From positions 182,886-246,885 of the forward strand of contig NZ_APKE01000010.1 of the NCBI RefSeq assembly GCF_009835145.1: DNA of 64,000 nucleotides. The letters run 5' to 3'. The notes under the pieces are model-generated. The model saw only the letters and a program-made list of their open reading frames with translations. It was not told the origin of the DNA and did not search any database. A program made the position numbers and the translations under genes. Positions 24,795 to 34,215 of this stretch are shown here, one piece after another (positions within the stretch are counted from its first letter, which is position 1; every line of letters starts with the position of its first letter). This DNA is from Profundibacterium mesophilum KAUST100406-0324. Its GTDB lineage: Bacteria; Pseudomonadota; Alphaproteobacteria; Rhodobacterales; Rhodobacteraceae.

Positions 24795-26150
24795 TCACAC
24801 CGTCAACAGGAGATGCTGCCGCTCCCAGGGGGAAATGACATGCAGGAACTCGTCGTACTCGGTCGTCTTGACGATGGCATAGACCCGCGCGAATTCAGGT
24901 CCGAGCAGCGCGTGGAGCGCCGTGGCGCGCGAGAATTGCCCGATCGCGTCCGACAGGCCGGTGGGCGTCGCCGCCGGGGCGGCATAGGCGTCGCCGATGC
25001 ATTCCGCCGCGGGGCCGCGCCGCTCGGTCAGGCCGAGAAGCCCGCAGGCGAGCGAGGCGGCGATGCCGAGATAGGGATTGCAGTCCATGCCCGCCAAACG
25101 GTTCTCGACCCGCCGCGCGGCGGGATCGGAGAGCGGGATGCGCAGCCCGGTGGTGCGATTGTCGCGACCCCATTCGAGATTGACCGGCGCGGCATGGTCG
25201 CGGACATACCGCCTGTAGCTGTTGACGTAAGGGGCCAGCACCGCGATCGCGGAGGGAAGATGCGCCTGCAGCCCGCCGATGAAATGCATGAACTCGGCCG
25301 TTTCGGTGCCGTCGCGTGCCGAGAAGATGTTGGCTCCGGCCTCATCGAGCACCGAGTGATGGATATGCATCGCGCTTCCCGGCTCCCCCTCGATCGGCTT
25401 GGCCATGAAGGTGGCGTAGCAATCGTGCCGCAACGCCGCCTCGCGGATCAGCCGCTTGAAATGGAAGACCTCGTCGGCGAGCTTGACCGGATCGCCGCGG
25501 CGCAGGTTGATCTCGACCTGCCCCGCGCCCCCTTCCTGGGTAATGGCGTCGATCTCGAACCCCATGGTCTCGGCGAAGTCATAGATGTCGTCGATCACCG
25601 GCCCGTATTCGTCCACCGCACTCAGCGAATAGGCCTGCCTTGCGGCGGCCGGGCGGCCCGACCGGCCGATCATGGGTTGGATGGCGCTGGCCGGATCGGT
25701 GTTCGGCGCCACGAGGTAGAACTCCATCTCGGGCGCCACGATGGGGGTCAGGCCGCGCGCGGCATAGGCCTCGACGACGCGTTTGAGCACGTTGCGCGGC
25801 GCCACCGGAACCGGGCGTCCGTCGCGCGCCGAAAGGTCATGGATCACCTGCAAGGTGCGGTCCTTGGCCCAGGGCGCGGCGGTTGCGGTTGCGTAATCGG
25901 GGGTCAGGATCATGTCGGGCTCGGTGAAGCCCTCGGCGCCCGCGGCCTCGGCCCAGCCGCCGGTGATGGTCTGGTAGAAGATCGAGTTCGGCAGGTAGAA
26001 CCGCGTCTGAGCCGCGAATTTCGTCCCCGGCATCGCCTTGCCGCGCGCGATCCCCGGCAGATCGCTCACGATGCATTCGACCTCGTCGAGGCGGCCGCCC
26101 TGAAGGTAGGACCGCGCGGCCTGCGGGATCGCGGCGGTCCATTCCATCAC
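24795..26150 (-). CDS. puuA: Glutamine synthetase-family gamma-glutamylpolyamine synthetase
   Basis: This 451-residue enzyme belongs to the GlnA fold, in the branch that ligates glutamate to amines such as putrescine. Conserved blocks are APEMEFYLV, GGAGQVEINLRRGDP, SAMHIHHSVLDE, WGRDNRTTGLRIP and RVENRLAGMDCNPYLGIAA. The N-terminus (VECIVSDLPGIARGKAMPGTKF) is that of PuuA-like rather than assimilatory enzymes, and the adenylylation tyrosine region is absent. It is the middle gene between a class I amidotransferase and a PuuB-like oxidase. It starts at ATG 26150 or the next codon. Confidence 0.87.
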   Translation of the reverse strand: MMEWTAAIPQAARSYLQGGRLDEVECIVSDLPGIARGKAMPGTKFAAQTRFYLPNSIFYQTITGGWAEAAGAEGFTEPDMILTPDYATATAAPWAKDRTLQVIHDLSARDGRPVPVAPRNVLKRVVEAYAARGLTPIVAPEMEFYLVAPNTDPASAIQPMIGRSGRPAAARQAYSLSAVDEYGPVIDDIYDFAETMGFEIDAITQEGGAGQVEINLRRGDPVKLADEVFHFKRLIREAALRHDCYATFMAKPIEGEPGSAMHIHHSVLDEAGANIFSARDGTETAEFMHFIGGLQAHLPSAIAVLAPYVNSYRRYVRDHAAPVNLEWGRDNRTTGLRIPLSDPAARRVENRLAGMDCNPYLGIAASLACGLLGLTERRGPAAECIGDAYAAPAATPTGLSDAIGQFSRATALHALLGPEFARVYAIVKTTEYDEFLHVISPWERQHLLLTV

Positions 26151-26168
26151 GGCCGGTTTTCCCGCGCC

Positions 26169-26918
26169 TCAGGCATCGACTGGCCGCATCGCGGGGCCGG
26201 GGCCGTGCTGGAGGCTGGACGCGCGGGGCAGGGGGGCATCGGCGGGATGCCCCTTGAGGACATCCGCGATCCGCTCGGCAAGCAGGGCGCGGTCGAGGGC
26301 ATGGCCGAGATCGGCGCTGGCGGCATCGAGCAACGGGGCGGGAACGACGCCGGGGCCGCGCGTCTCGATCAGCGTGCCGGTGACCGTGTCGTCGAACTCG
26401 GGATGCGGCTGGATGGTGAGGGTATGCGGCCCACAGGCAAGCGCGGCATGGGCGCAGATCGCGCCGCTTGCCAGGGTGCGCGCCCCGTCCGGCGGGCGCA
26501 CGACCTGGTCCTGGTGCCAGGCGTTGAGGAACACGCTCTGGCCTTGCCAGTCATAGGCGCGGCGGCCGACCGACCAGCCTCCGGCGAATTTCTCGACCTT
26601 GCCGCCCAGCGCCTGGGCGATGATCTGATGGCCGAAGCAGATCCCCACGAGGGGCATGTCGCTGGCATGGATACGCCTGATCAATGCCTCGAGCGGGGGT
26701 ATCCAGGAATGCGCCTCGTAGACGCCATGGCGCGACCCGGTGATCAGCCAGGCATCGGCCGCCTCGGGCCCGTCGGGAAAGACGCCGTCGCAGACGGGGA
26801 AGGTGCAAAAGGAGAAGCCATGCCCCTCCAGCAGCCGCTCGAACATCGCCGGGTAGTCCCCGCTCTTTTCGGTGACGCTTCGGGGCGCGTGCCCGGTCTG
26901 CAGGATTCCGATCAGCAT
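26169..26918 (-). CDS. Class I glutamine amidotransferase-like protein
   Basis: This 249-residue protein has the GATase1 fold with nucleophile C94 in VGICFGHQ and the histidine-glutamate pair in IQPHPEF. It could act as a gamma-glutamyl hydrolase, releasing products from glutamylated intermediates like PuuD, but PuuD is a different branch (peptidase C26), so this is inference. The ATG at 26916-26918 gives a typical MLIGILQTGHAP start; the longer frame upstream is not family-like. It is the first gene of the operon with the synthetase and oxidase genes. Confidence 0.82.
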   Translation of the reverse strand: MLIGILQTGHAPRSVTEKSGDYPAMFERLLEGHGFSFCTFPVCDGVFPDGPEAADAWLITGSRHGVYEAHSWIPPLEALIRRIHASDMPLVGICFGHQIIAQALGGKVEKFAGGWSVGRRAYDWQGQSVFLNAWHQDQVVRPPDGARTLASGAICAHAALACGPHTLTIQPHPEFDDTVTGTLIETRGPGVVPAPLLDAASADLGHALDRALLAERIADVLKGHPADAPLPRASSLQHGPGPAMRPVDA

Positions 26919-27028
26919 GCCGCCTCCATCTCGCGCCGCAGCGCCCGTACCGAAGAGTGCGCCCCGGCGCGTGCGGGGGTCAAGGGGGGATGCGCGCGGC
27001 ATGGGCCCCCCGGGAACGTCCCCGGCTC

Positions 27029-27562
27029 TCAGGCGCCGTGGAAGGCGCAGAGGGCGTGGACCTCGTGCCCGAGGGCCTCGATCCGGCGGCGGCCGCCGAG
27101 GTCCGGCAGATCGACGATAAACGCGCAGCCGACCACCTCGGCCCCGAGCTTCTCGACAAGCCTGATCCCTGCCTCGGCGGTGCCGCCCGTGGCCAGCAGG
27201 TCATCCACGACGAGCACCTTCTCGCCGGACGCGAGCGCGTCGTCATGGACCTCGACCACGGCGGTGCCGTATTCGAGCGTGTAATCCTGGCTGATCACCG
27301 CGCCCGGAAGCTTGCCCTTCTTGCGGATCGGCACGAAGCCGGTCGAGAGCTGGTGGGCGATCGCGCCGCCGAGGATGAAGCCGCGCGCCTCGAGCCCCAC
27401 GACCTTGTCGATCTCGAGCCCGGCATAAGGGTGCAGGAGCTGGTCGATGCACATGCGGAACCCGCGCGGGTCGGCAAAGAGCGTGGTCACGTCGCGAAAC
27501 AGGATCCCCTCATGCGGGAAATCGACGATCGTGCGAATGTAATCCTGGACGGTCTTCTTCAT
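27029..27562 (-). CDS. apt: Adenine phosphoribosyltransferase
   Basis: Apt salvages adenine to AMP with PRPP. The 177-residue protein is full length, with the family start [23 protein letters not shown], the GLEARGF flap region at residues 56-62 and the PRPP-binding loop [13 protein letters not shown] at 116-128. It is divergent from the DsbA-like gene, with its start 77 bp from that gene's start. mtnP, which releases adenine, is about 840 bp away, so the two support adenine recycling from methylthioadenosine. Confidence 0.96.
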   Translation of the reverse strand: MKKTVQDYIRTIVDFPHEGILFRDVTTLFADPRGFRMCIDQLLHPYAGLEIDKVVGLEARGFILGGAIAHQLSTGFVPIRKKGKLPGAVISQDYTLEYGTAVVEVHDDALASGEKVLVVDDLLATGGTAEAGIRLVEKLGAEVVGCAFIVDLPDLGGRRRIEALGHEVHALCAFHGA

Positions 27563-27639
27563 TTTCCCTGCGCTCTCCTGCTGGTAAGGGGGCCGAACAA
27601 TGCCGGCGCAGCCGGTAGCACAGGCAGGGCGGGCAGCAA

Positions 27640-28389
27640 ATGGCTTTCGGACGCAGACATGTCGTTTTCCTCGGCGGTGCGGCGGCGCTGGTGGCGGGCT
27701 TCCAGCTCGCGCCGCGGCTGGCGCCGGTCGGGGATCTGGAATTCACGCCGCATCCCACCTTGCCGGATTTCAGGCGCCTCGGCGCGGGCGGGACCAGCGC
27801 CGCCGGCTTCGACCTGCTGACCGGGGGACTGACGGATGCACAGAGCCCGGCGCGGCCCGCCATCGCGCCGCAGGATATCTGCGCGGCGCTTTTCGGCGAT
27901 GCGCCGGTCGCGGCAGGCATGGTGCCGATCGCATATTTCACGGACTATTTCTGCCCCTACTGCCGGGTTCTGGGAGAGCTGCTGCTGACGATGGCGCGCG
28001 AGGATCCCCGCATCCGCCTGACGCTGCACGAGACACCGATCCTGGGGCCGGGATCCGAGGCGGCGGCCCGCGCGGCGCTCGCGGCGGGACTGCAGGGCGC
28101 GCAGCGGGCGGCGCATGAGCGTCTGCGGGTGACGCCCTTCATCCCCACGGCGGCCTATCTGCGGGAGCTTGCCGCCGAGCTCGACCTCGATGCGGAGCGT
28201 TTGCTGGCCGATCGCGACGCCCCCGAGGTGGACGCGGCGCTGGGGCGCAGCGCCGCGCTCTTCGGCGCGTTCGGCTTCGTCGGCACGCCCGGCCTCGTGG
28301 TCGGCCGGACGGCGGTCAATGGCGAGATCGGCGCGCCCTTGCTGCGAAAGCTGGTGGAGGCGGAGGCGGCGCTGCCGCCCCCCTGTTGA
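27640..28389 (+). CDS. DsbA-family thiol oxidoreductase
   Basis: This 249-residue protein has a probable N-terminal signal or anchor ([18 protein letters not shown]) and a thioredoxin-fold domain with the CPYC active site (C105, C108) in [15 protein letters not shown]. The cis-proline loop is [11 protein letters not shown]. That layout fits the DsbA/Com1-like periplasmic proteins that oxidise or isomerise disulphides. About 90 residues precede the active site, longer than in classical DsbA. It converges with mtnP, the genes being 10 bp apart. It may start with the MAFGRR Met at 27640. Confidence 0.87.
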   Translation: MAFGRRHVVFLGGAAALVAGFQLAPRLAPVGDLEFTPHPTLPDFRRLGAGGTSAAGFDLLTGGLTDAQSPARPAIAPQDICAALFGDAPVAAGMVPIAYFTDYFCPYCRVLGELLLTMAREDPRIRLTLHETPILGPGSEAAARAALAAGLQGAQRAAHERLRVTPFIPTAAYLRELAAELDLDAERLLADRDAPEVDAALGRSAALFGAFGFVGTPGLVVGRTAVNGEIGAPLLRKLVEAEAALPPPC

Positions 28390-28399
28390 GCGGCGGGGC

Positions 28400-29272
28400 T
28401 CAGAGCACCCTGCCGGCAACCGTCCCGAGCCGGGCCACGGCCTCGGGGTCGCGATGCTCGGGGCCGGTGAGAACGGCGTATTCGAGCGCCCGGTCGCAAC
28501 CGTGATCGCAAGGCGCGCGGGGCGCGCCCAGACGGGCAGGCAGGCCGCGCACCAGGGCGCGCCCCTTGTCGGCATTGCCGGTCAGGGTGCGGATGATGTC
28601 GGTGACATCGACCTCTCCGTGATCCGGATGCCAGCTGTCGTAATCGGTGATCATGGCGACCGAGGCGTAGCAAAGCTCCGCCTCGCGCGCGAGCTTGGCC
28701 TCCGGCATGCCCGTCATTCCGATCACGTCGGCGCCCCACGCCTCGCGATACATCTTCGACTCGGCCAGCGTGGAGAATTGCGGTCCTTCCATCGCGAGAT
28801 AGGTGCCGCCGTCATGCACGGTGACACCGGCCGCGCGCGCCGCCTCCGCGCAGGCCGCCGACAGGCGCGCGCAGGTCGGGTGCGCGACGCTCACATGCGC
28901 CACGCAGCCGGGGCCGAAGAAGGATTTCTCGCGCGCGAAGGTGCGGTCGATGAACTGGTCGACGATCACGAAATGACCCGGCGCCATCTCCTCGCGGAAG
29001 GAGCCGCAGGCGCTGATGCTCACCAGATCGGTGACCCCGAGACGCTTGAGCGCGTCGATATTGGCCCTGTAGGGCACGGAGGAGGGGGAGTGGACATGGC
29101 CGCGCCCGTGGCGCGGCAGGAAGGCGATCGGCAGGCCGCCGAGCTGCCCGGTCAGGATCTCGTCCGACGGCGCCCCCCAGGGGGTCTCCACCGCCTGCCA
29201 GCGCGCATTCTCGAGCCCGTCGACCTGATAGAGCCCGGAGCCGCCGATTATCCCGATCATCGTATCCGCCAT
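28400..29272 (-). CDS. mtnP: S-methyl-5'-thioadenosine phosphorylase
   Basis: MtnP splits methylthioadenosine into adenine and methylthioribose-1-phosphate in methionine salvage and polyamine synthesis. The 290-residue protein starts MIGIIGGSGLYQVDGL and shows LPRHGRGHVHSPSSVPYRAN, SISACGSFREEMAPG, YLAMEGPQFSTLAE and VIGMTGMPEAKLARE, all standard. The ATG at 29270-29272 is chosen by the family start. The frame upstream is a shadow. Adenine released here can be used by the nearby apt product. Confidence 0.96.
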   Translation of the reverse strand: MADTMIGIIGGSGLYQVDGLENARWQAVETPWGAPSDEILTGQLGGLPIAFLPRHGRGHVHSPSSVPYRANIDALKRLGVTDLVSISACGSFREEMAPGHFVIVDQFIDRTFAREKSFFGPGCVAHVSVAHPTCARLSAACAEAARAAGVTVHDGGTYLAMEGPQFSTLAESKMYREAWGADVIGMTGMPEAKLAREAELCYASVAMITDYDSWHPDHGEVDVTDIIRTLTGNADKGRALVRGLPARLGAPRAPCDHGCDRALEYAVLTGPEHRDPEAVARLGTVAGRVL

Positions 29273-29561
29273 TGCCGTCTCTCCCGGTTGTGCCTGGTGT
29301 AAGGATCCTGCCTGCCGTCTTACGGTGCCGAAGCGCGCATTTGCAACGTCCGGGCGGTGCGCCCCGCGCGGCTTCCCCTGCGCCTCCTTGCCCTTGGCTT
29401 TCAGGCGGCGTCCCATGCCGGACAGCCCCTGCGCCCCGGGCACGTGCAGGGACCGGTCGGCCATGCGTGCCCCCGCACCGGGCCAGAAAGACCGTGCCTT
29501 CCGCCGCCGCCTGCGCTACAGGCGCGTCATCAATCCTGCAGCAACGTAGAGAGGTGCGCGC

Positions 29562-31181
29562 GTGGCCCGAGCACTTTTGGCGGCTTTCGCCGATGCCATC
29601 GAAAAGAAGACCCCAACGGCCGGCTTCAATGCCGGGCAGACCAAGACCGAACTGCTCTCCGGCCTGACGGTCGCCCTCGCGCTCGTCCCCGAGGCGGTCG
29701 CCTTCGCCTTCGTGGCAGGGGTGCATCCGCTCGTCGGCCTCTACGCGGCCTTCATGGTCGGGCTGATCACGGCGCTCTTCGGGGGGCGCCCCGGGATGAT
29801 CTCGGGGGCGACCGGCGCGCTGGCGGTGGTGATGGTCAGCCTCGTCGCGCAGCACGGTGTGGAATATCTCTTCGCGACCGTCGTGCTGATGGGCATCTTG
29901 CAACTGATCGCGGGGGCGCTGCGCTGGGGCAAGTTCATCAGGTTGGTGCCCCACCCGGTGATGCTGGGCTTCGTCAACGGCCTGGCCATCGTCATCTTCC
30001 TCGCGCAGCTGTCGCAATTCCAGGTGCCCGGCACGGCGGAGGTCTCGGCGCATGGCATGTCCGGTGGTGAATGGCTGTCCGGTCCGGTGCTCTACGCGAT
30101 GCTGGCGCTTGTCGGCTTGACGATGACGATCATCTGGGCCCTGCCGAAATGGACCAGCGTGATCCCCGCGCCGCTGGCCGGGATCGGGATCGTCGCGCTG
30201 CTCGTCATCGTCTTCGGCATCGACGTGCCGCGGGTGGGCGATCTGGCCTCGATCCAGGGCGGTCTGCCGAGCTTTCATATTCCCACCGTTCCGCTTACCC
30301 TCGAGACCTTCTGGATCATCCTGCCCTACGCGCTGATCCTCGCGGCGATCGGGCTGATCGAATCGCTGCTGACGCTGAACCTCGTGGGCGAGATCACCGG
30401 TGAGCGCGGCGGTGCCTCGCGCGAATGCCTGGCGCAGGGCGCGGCGAACGTGGCCACCGGCTTCTTCGGCGGCATGGGCGGCTGCGCGATGATCGGCCAG
30501 TCGATGATCAACGTGAAATCGGGCGGGCGCACGCGCCTTTCAGGGGTCTCGGCGGCGCTTTTCCTGCTGCTCTTCATCCTCGTGGCCGCCCCGGTGATCG
30601 AGCTCATCCCCCTGGCCGCGCTCGTGGGCGTCATGTTCATGGTCGTGATCGGCACCTTCGCCTGGTCGAGCCTGAAGATCCTGACCAAGGTGCCGCTCGT
30701 CGATGCCTTCGTCATCGTGCTCGTGACCGGCGTCACAGTGGCCTATGACCTTGCGACGGCCGTGGTTGTCGGGGTGATCGTCAGCGCGCTCGCCTATGCC
30801 TGGCAGAACGCGCGCCGCATCCATGCCAAGACCTACGTGACCGAAACGGGGGCCAAGGTGTACCAAGTGCAGGGGCCGCTCTTCTTCGGCTCGGCGGAAG
30901 GCTTCTCGGAGCTATTCGACGTGGCCGGGGACCCCGACACGGTCGTGGTCGATTTCGCCGACAGCCGCGTGGCGGACCAGTCCGCGCTTACCGCGATCGA
31001 AGCGATCGCCGCGAAATACCAGGCGGTCGGCAAGAAGCTCGAACTGCGCCACCTGAGCCGCGATTGCCACCATTTGCTCAAGAAGGCCGGGCAGCTCGTG
31101 ACCGACAGCGACGACGATCCCGATTACGAGGTCGCCGTGGATTACGGCGTGCGCACCGGGCAGCTCGGCGCCGGCCATTGA
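29562..31181 (+). CDS. SulP-family anion transporter with STAS domain
   Basis: This 539-residue inner-membrane protein has about ten to twelve hydrophobic segments and a C-terminal STAS domain from about residue 430 (YQVQGPLFFGSAEGF, then VVVDFADSRVADQSALTAIEAI). The SulP pattern is clear in LVPEAVAFAFVAGVHPLVGLYAA and LNLVGEITGERGGASREC. Members carry sulphate, bicarbonate or other anions, sometimes with sodium; the substrate is unknown here. The start is GTG at 29562, weakly preceded by GAGAGG. A G+C-rich hairpin follows at 31194-31221. Confidence 0.93.
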   Translation: MARALLAAFADAIEKKTPTAGFNAGQTKTELLSGLTVALALVPEAVAFAFVAGVHPLVGLYAAFMVGLITALFGGRPGMISGATGALAVVMVSLVAQHGVEYLFATVVLMGILQLIAGALRWGKFIRLVPHPVMLGFVNGLAIVIFLAQLSQFQVPGTAEVSAHGMSGGEWLSGPVLYAMLALVGLTMTIIWALPKWTSVIPAPLAGIGIVALLVIVFGIDVPRVGDLASIQGGLPSFHIPTVPLTLETFWIILPYALILAAIGLIESLLTLNLVGEITGERGGASRECLAQGAANVATGFFGGMGGCAMIGQSMINVKSGGRTRLSGVSAALFLLLFILVAAPVIELIPLAALVGVMFMVVIGTFAWSSLKILTKVPLVDAFVIVLVTGVTVAYDLATAVVVGVIVSALAYAWQNARRIHAKTYVTETGAKVYQVQGPLFFGSAEGFSELFDVAGDPDTVVVDFADSRVADQSALTAIEAIAAKYQAVGKKLELRHLSRDCHHLLKKAGQLVTDSDDDPDYEVAVDYGVRTGQLGAGH

Positions 31182-31193
31182 GCGCACCGCTCC

Positions 31194-31221
31194 CGCCCCC
31201 GACGCATCGGGTGCGGGGGCG
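31194..31221 (+). terminator. Hairpin after the SulP gene
   Basis: An 8-bp perfect inverted repeat, CGCCCCCG and CGGGGGCG, encloses a 12-nt loop. It starts 12 bp after the stop codon and has no T-tract, so termination is possible but uncertain. It lies between convergent genes. Confidence 0.4.
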
Positions 31222-31283
31222 AAATCCGGCCCATGGCATGCGGATACGGGTATGCCAAGGCGACAAGGCGGCCGCGTACCGGA

Positions 31284-32774
31284 TCAGTCCTTGGCGAGAA
31301 GCTGGTCGAGAATGGCATGCACCTCATGCGCGGCGACCGGCTTGATCAGGAGCGGGACATCGCCGTAACGCGTGCCGGGCCCGGTCAGGGATGCACCGGC
31401 GGCGCGTCCGCTGATCACCGCGAAGGGCACACCGCGCGCGTGCAGTCTCCTTGCCACTTCCGAGGAATTGCCGTCGATCAGGTTGATATCGAGCAGGGCG
31501 GCATCGATCGGCTCTTCGGCCAATGCCAACGCATCGCCGACGCGTGCGGCCGGCCCCAGGGTGCGGCATCCGTGATCGGCGATCATCTCGCTCATATCCA
31601 TCGAGATCAGCGGCTCGTCCTCGACGAGCAAGATTGTGGGGATGTCCGGCGCTTGCGGCCTGGCCCCTTCGGGTGCGGCGGGACCTTCGGATGAAGCCAT
31701 CGCGTCGCCGCGGGACGCGGACCCCAATGCAGTTTCAAACGCTTCGGTCCCGCCCGTCCGGGACGGCTCGGTGATGCGCGTTTGCTGCATGCGCAACGTG
31801 ATGGTGGCATGCAGTCCGCCGGGGCCGAGATCCCAGGTGACGTCGCCGCCAGGATGGAAGGCGCTCGACAGGACCATCGTGCCGAAGCCCTGGCGCAATG
31901 CGTCCCGGGGCGCTGGTGGCGGGCCGCCGGTCTCGTGCCAGTCGATCGTGACGTCGCCATCCTCGGATGTCGCGCCGATGATCTCGACGCGCCCCTGCGG
32001 CACCGAGAGCGCACCGTGACGCACCGCGTTGTCGAGCAGCTCATGGAAGACCAGCGAGAGGGACTCGGCGGGTTTGCCGGGCAGGCGCATGGTCTCGAGC
32101 CCGCGCGCCGTGACGCGCTCGGCCAGCGGGCCGAGCGGTGCGAGCTCGGCGGTCAGCAGCTGCGCCGGCGCCGCGGCCACCGCGTCGGGTCCGACGAGAA
32201 GGCGGTTGATCCGCGACAGGGACGCGATCCGGGATTCGCTCGCGGCGGCAAACTGCTCGACCGATGTCGCCCCGCGCGAGGAGAGCCGCATCATCGCCGA
32301 GATCAACGCCAGCATGTTGCCCACGCGATGGCCGAGCTCGGCGGTATAAAGACGCAGACGCTCCTCGTCGCGCTTGATCTCGGTCACGTCTATGATGTGG
32401 CCGATCAGCTTGACGACGGTGCCGAACTCGTCGCACAGCGGCATTCCGTTCGCGTTGATCCAGCCGGCCGATCCGTCCGCGCGGTTGATCCGCGTGGTGA
32501 ATTTCCAACTCCGCGCATTCGTGACGGCCTCGCGTTGCAGCTCGGTGACGCGGTCCCGGTCCTCCGGATCGACATGGGTGATGAAGCGCTCGAAGGTCCA
32601 GTTTTCGGTCCCCTCGGGATAGCCGAAAATCTGATCGTGGCGCAGGTCACAGATTGCGATGTCGTTATGCGGGTCGAGTTCCCAGACGCCGATCTCGGAT
32701 GAGGCGAGAGCGAGATCGAGATGGGCGCGGGCGCCATGGCGCAGGTCCGGAGAAGATCGGTCAGCCAAATTCAA
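31284..32774 (-). CDS. PAS-HWE histidine kinase with C-terminal receiver domain
   Basis: This is a hybrid two-component protein of 496 residues. A PAS domain covers about 20-135 (EIGVWELDPHNDIAICD). The HWE-family dimerisation segment has H149 in LGHRVGNMLALI. The ATPase domain has the N-box ELLDNAVRHG at 245-254 and the diagnostic WHE at 279-281. A receiver follows from about 380 (ILLVEDEPLI, phospho-acceptor D429 in LLDINLIDG). No transmembrane segment is present, so it is cytoplasmic. The best start is TTG at 32772-32774. HWE kinases often act in the general stress response or light sensing, but no partner is adjacent. Confidence 0.9.
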   Translation of the reverse strand: MNLADRSSPDLRHGARAHLDLALASSEIGVWELDPHNDIAICDLRHDQIFGYPEGTENWTFERFITHVDPEDRDRVTELQREAVTNARSWKFTTRINRADGSAGWINANGMPLCDEFGTVVKLIGHIIDVTEIKRDEERLRLYTAELGHRVGNMLALISAMMRLSSRGATSVEQFAAASESRIASLSRINRLLVGPDAVAAAPAQLLTAELAPLGPLAERVTARGLETMRLPGKPAESLSLVFHELLDNAVRHGALSVPQGRVEIIGATSEDGDVTIDWHETGGPPPAPRDALRQGFGTMVLSSAFHPGGDVTWDLGPGGLHATITLRMQQTRITEPSRTGGTEAFETALGSASRGDAMASSEGPAAPEGARPQAPDIPTILLVEDEPLISMDMSEMIADHGCRTLGPAARVGDALALAEEPIDAALLDINLIDGNSSEVARRLHARGVPFAVISGRAAGASLTGPGTRYGDVPLLIKPVAAHEVHAILDQLLAKD

Positions 32775-32879
32775 ATTCCGTCAAGACTAGTCCTGTGGCC
32801 GGCACCTGCGGTCGGACACGAGCATGCAGACCGATGTCACGTATTCGTGGCATCACAACGCCAAAGCGTCCGCGCGGGT

Positions 32880-33485
32880 TCATTCACCAGGCCGCTTGAG
32901 TGAAAAAACGTCGCTGACATAGGCATAGTCCCTGTAGCCCAGGCGGCTCAGGGGATTGAACGTGCTCACGTCGAACTGTCCGTCCCTGATGCAGTCCTCG
33001 CGCATGTGCACCCCCGTCACCTCGCCAAGCACGAGAAAGTTCGACGCGCCCTCGAGCTCGACGATTTGCGTCAGCCGGCATTCCAGGTTGGCCGGCGCCT
33101 CGGCGACCCTGCTACAGGCGATGGTCTCGCATTCGGCGCGGGCGAGGCCGGCCTTGGTGAACTCGTCCTCTCCACGCTCCCAAGGCCCTGACGTGAGGTT
33201 CATCGCGTCGCGCATCGCGTATTCCACGATATTGACGCAGAAGACCCCGCTCTGGCGGATGTTCGACACGCTGTCCTTGGTCCCGTCGCGATCCGCCTTC
33301 GCCCCGGTCGAGGCGAACATCACCTGCGGCGGGACATAGGCGACGGCGTTGAAGAAGGAGTAGGGGGCGAGATTGTCGGTGCCGTCATCGCCGCGGCTCG
33401 AGATCCACCCGATCGGGCGGGGCGTGACGATCGCGTTGAACGGATTGTGGGGCAGGCCGTGGCCATCCTCGGGGCGATAGAACAT
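32880..33485 (-). CDS. Flavin reductase-like FMN-binding split-barrel protein
   Basis: This 201-residue protein belongs to the flavin-reductase-like family. It starts FYRPEDGHGLPHNPFNAIVTPRPIGWISS and contains DNLAPYSFFNAVAYVPPQVMFAS, typical FMN-phosphate and ring contacts, then VNIVEYAMRDAMN. The ATG at 33483-33485 gives the family start; an upstream ATG would add ten residues. It may be an NAD(P)H:FMN oxidoreductase or a decarboxylation helper. It is divergent from a GNAT gene. The substrate is unknown. Confidence 0.9.
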   Translation of the reverse strand: MFYRPEDGHGLPHNPFNAIVTPRPIGWISSRGDDGTDNLAPYSFFNAVAYVPPQVMFASTGAKADRDGTKDSVSNIRQSGVFCVNIVEYAMRDAMNLTSGPWERGEDEFTKAGLARAECETIACSRVAEAPANLECRLTQIVELEGASNFLVLGEVTGVHMREDCIRDGQFDVSTFNPLSRLGYRDYAYVSDVFSLKRPGE

Positions 33486-33600
33486 GTCGGCTCCTGTGCA
33501 TCCGTGTTTGATCATCCATTTACGCTCATGCTAGGCGCACATCCAGCGCAATGGACAGGCCCACCACACACATCGCCTCACGAAACCTGGAGGACAGGCC

Positions 33601-34119
33601 TTGATCGATATCGCCGTGGAAGGCGCCGGGGACTGGTGGGAGGTCGAGCAGCTGTTCGACCTGTGCTTCGCTCCGGGGCGGGAGGCGCTCTCCTCCTACC
33701 GTCTGCGCGAAGGGGTCGCGCCGATCGCGCCGCTCTGCCTGACGGCGCGCGGCGAGGGCGGGACGCTGGCCGCCGCGATCCGGTACTGGCCCGTCTGCGT
33801 GGGCAGTTTCCCCGCGCTGCTGCTGGGCCCGGTCGCCGTGCATCCCACGCGCCAGGGCGAGGGACTCGGTGCCTTCCTGATGCAGACCAGCCTGGCGCGC
33901 GCCGGCGAGCTGGGCCATGCGCGCATCCTGCTCGTGGGGGATGCGCCCTATTACGGCCGTTTCGGCTTCACCCGCCTCGATCATGTGCACATGCCGCCCC
34001 CGACCAATCCCGAACGGGTGCTGGGGCTCGATCTCGGGGACGGGGCATGGCGCGCGGTCGGCGGCGCCGTCACCTCGATCGCGGCGGGGGCGTGCGGGCA
34101 GGGGCCGGGGCAGGCATGA
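33601..34119 (+). CDS. GNAT-family N-acetyltransferase
   Basis: This 172-residue acetyltransferase has the acetyl-CoA site at VAVHPTRQGEGLGAFLM (R/Q-x-x-G-x-G/A type) and the C-terminal beta-bulge segment HARILLVGDAPYYGRFGFTRLD, typical of the YhbS-like branch. The start is TTG at 33601, supported by a CTGGAGGA ribosome site at 33587-33594; no ATG is available at that position. The substrate could be a small amine or a protein N-terminus; it cannot be read from sequence. Confidence 0.85.
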   Translation: MIDIAVEGAGDWWEVEQLFDLCFAPGREALSSYRLREGVAPIAPLCLTARGEGGTLAAAIRYWPVCVGSFPALLLGPVAVHPTRQGEGLGAFLMQTSLARAGELGHARILLVGDAPYYGRFGFTRLDHVHMPPPTNPERVLGLDLGDGAWRAVGGAVTSIAAGACGQGPGQA

Positions 34120-34215
34120 GCGCAAGGCCGCCGTGTGGCAAAACCTTGCCCGGCGCGGCGTTTCCGGGCCACCGCGATCTTGGCAATCGGCGCCCCGCGC
34201 CCCAGATATGACGGC

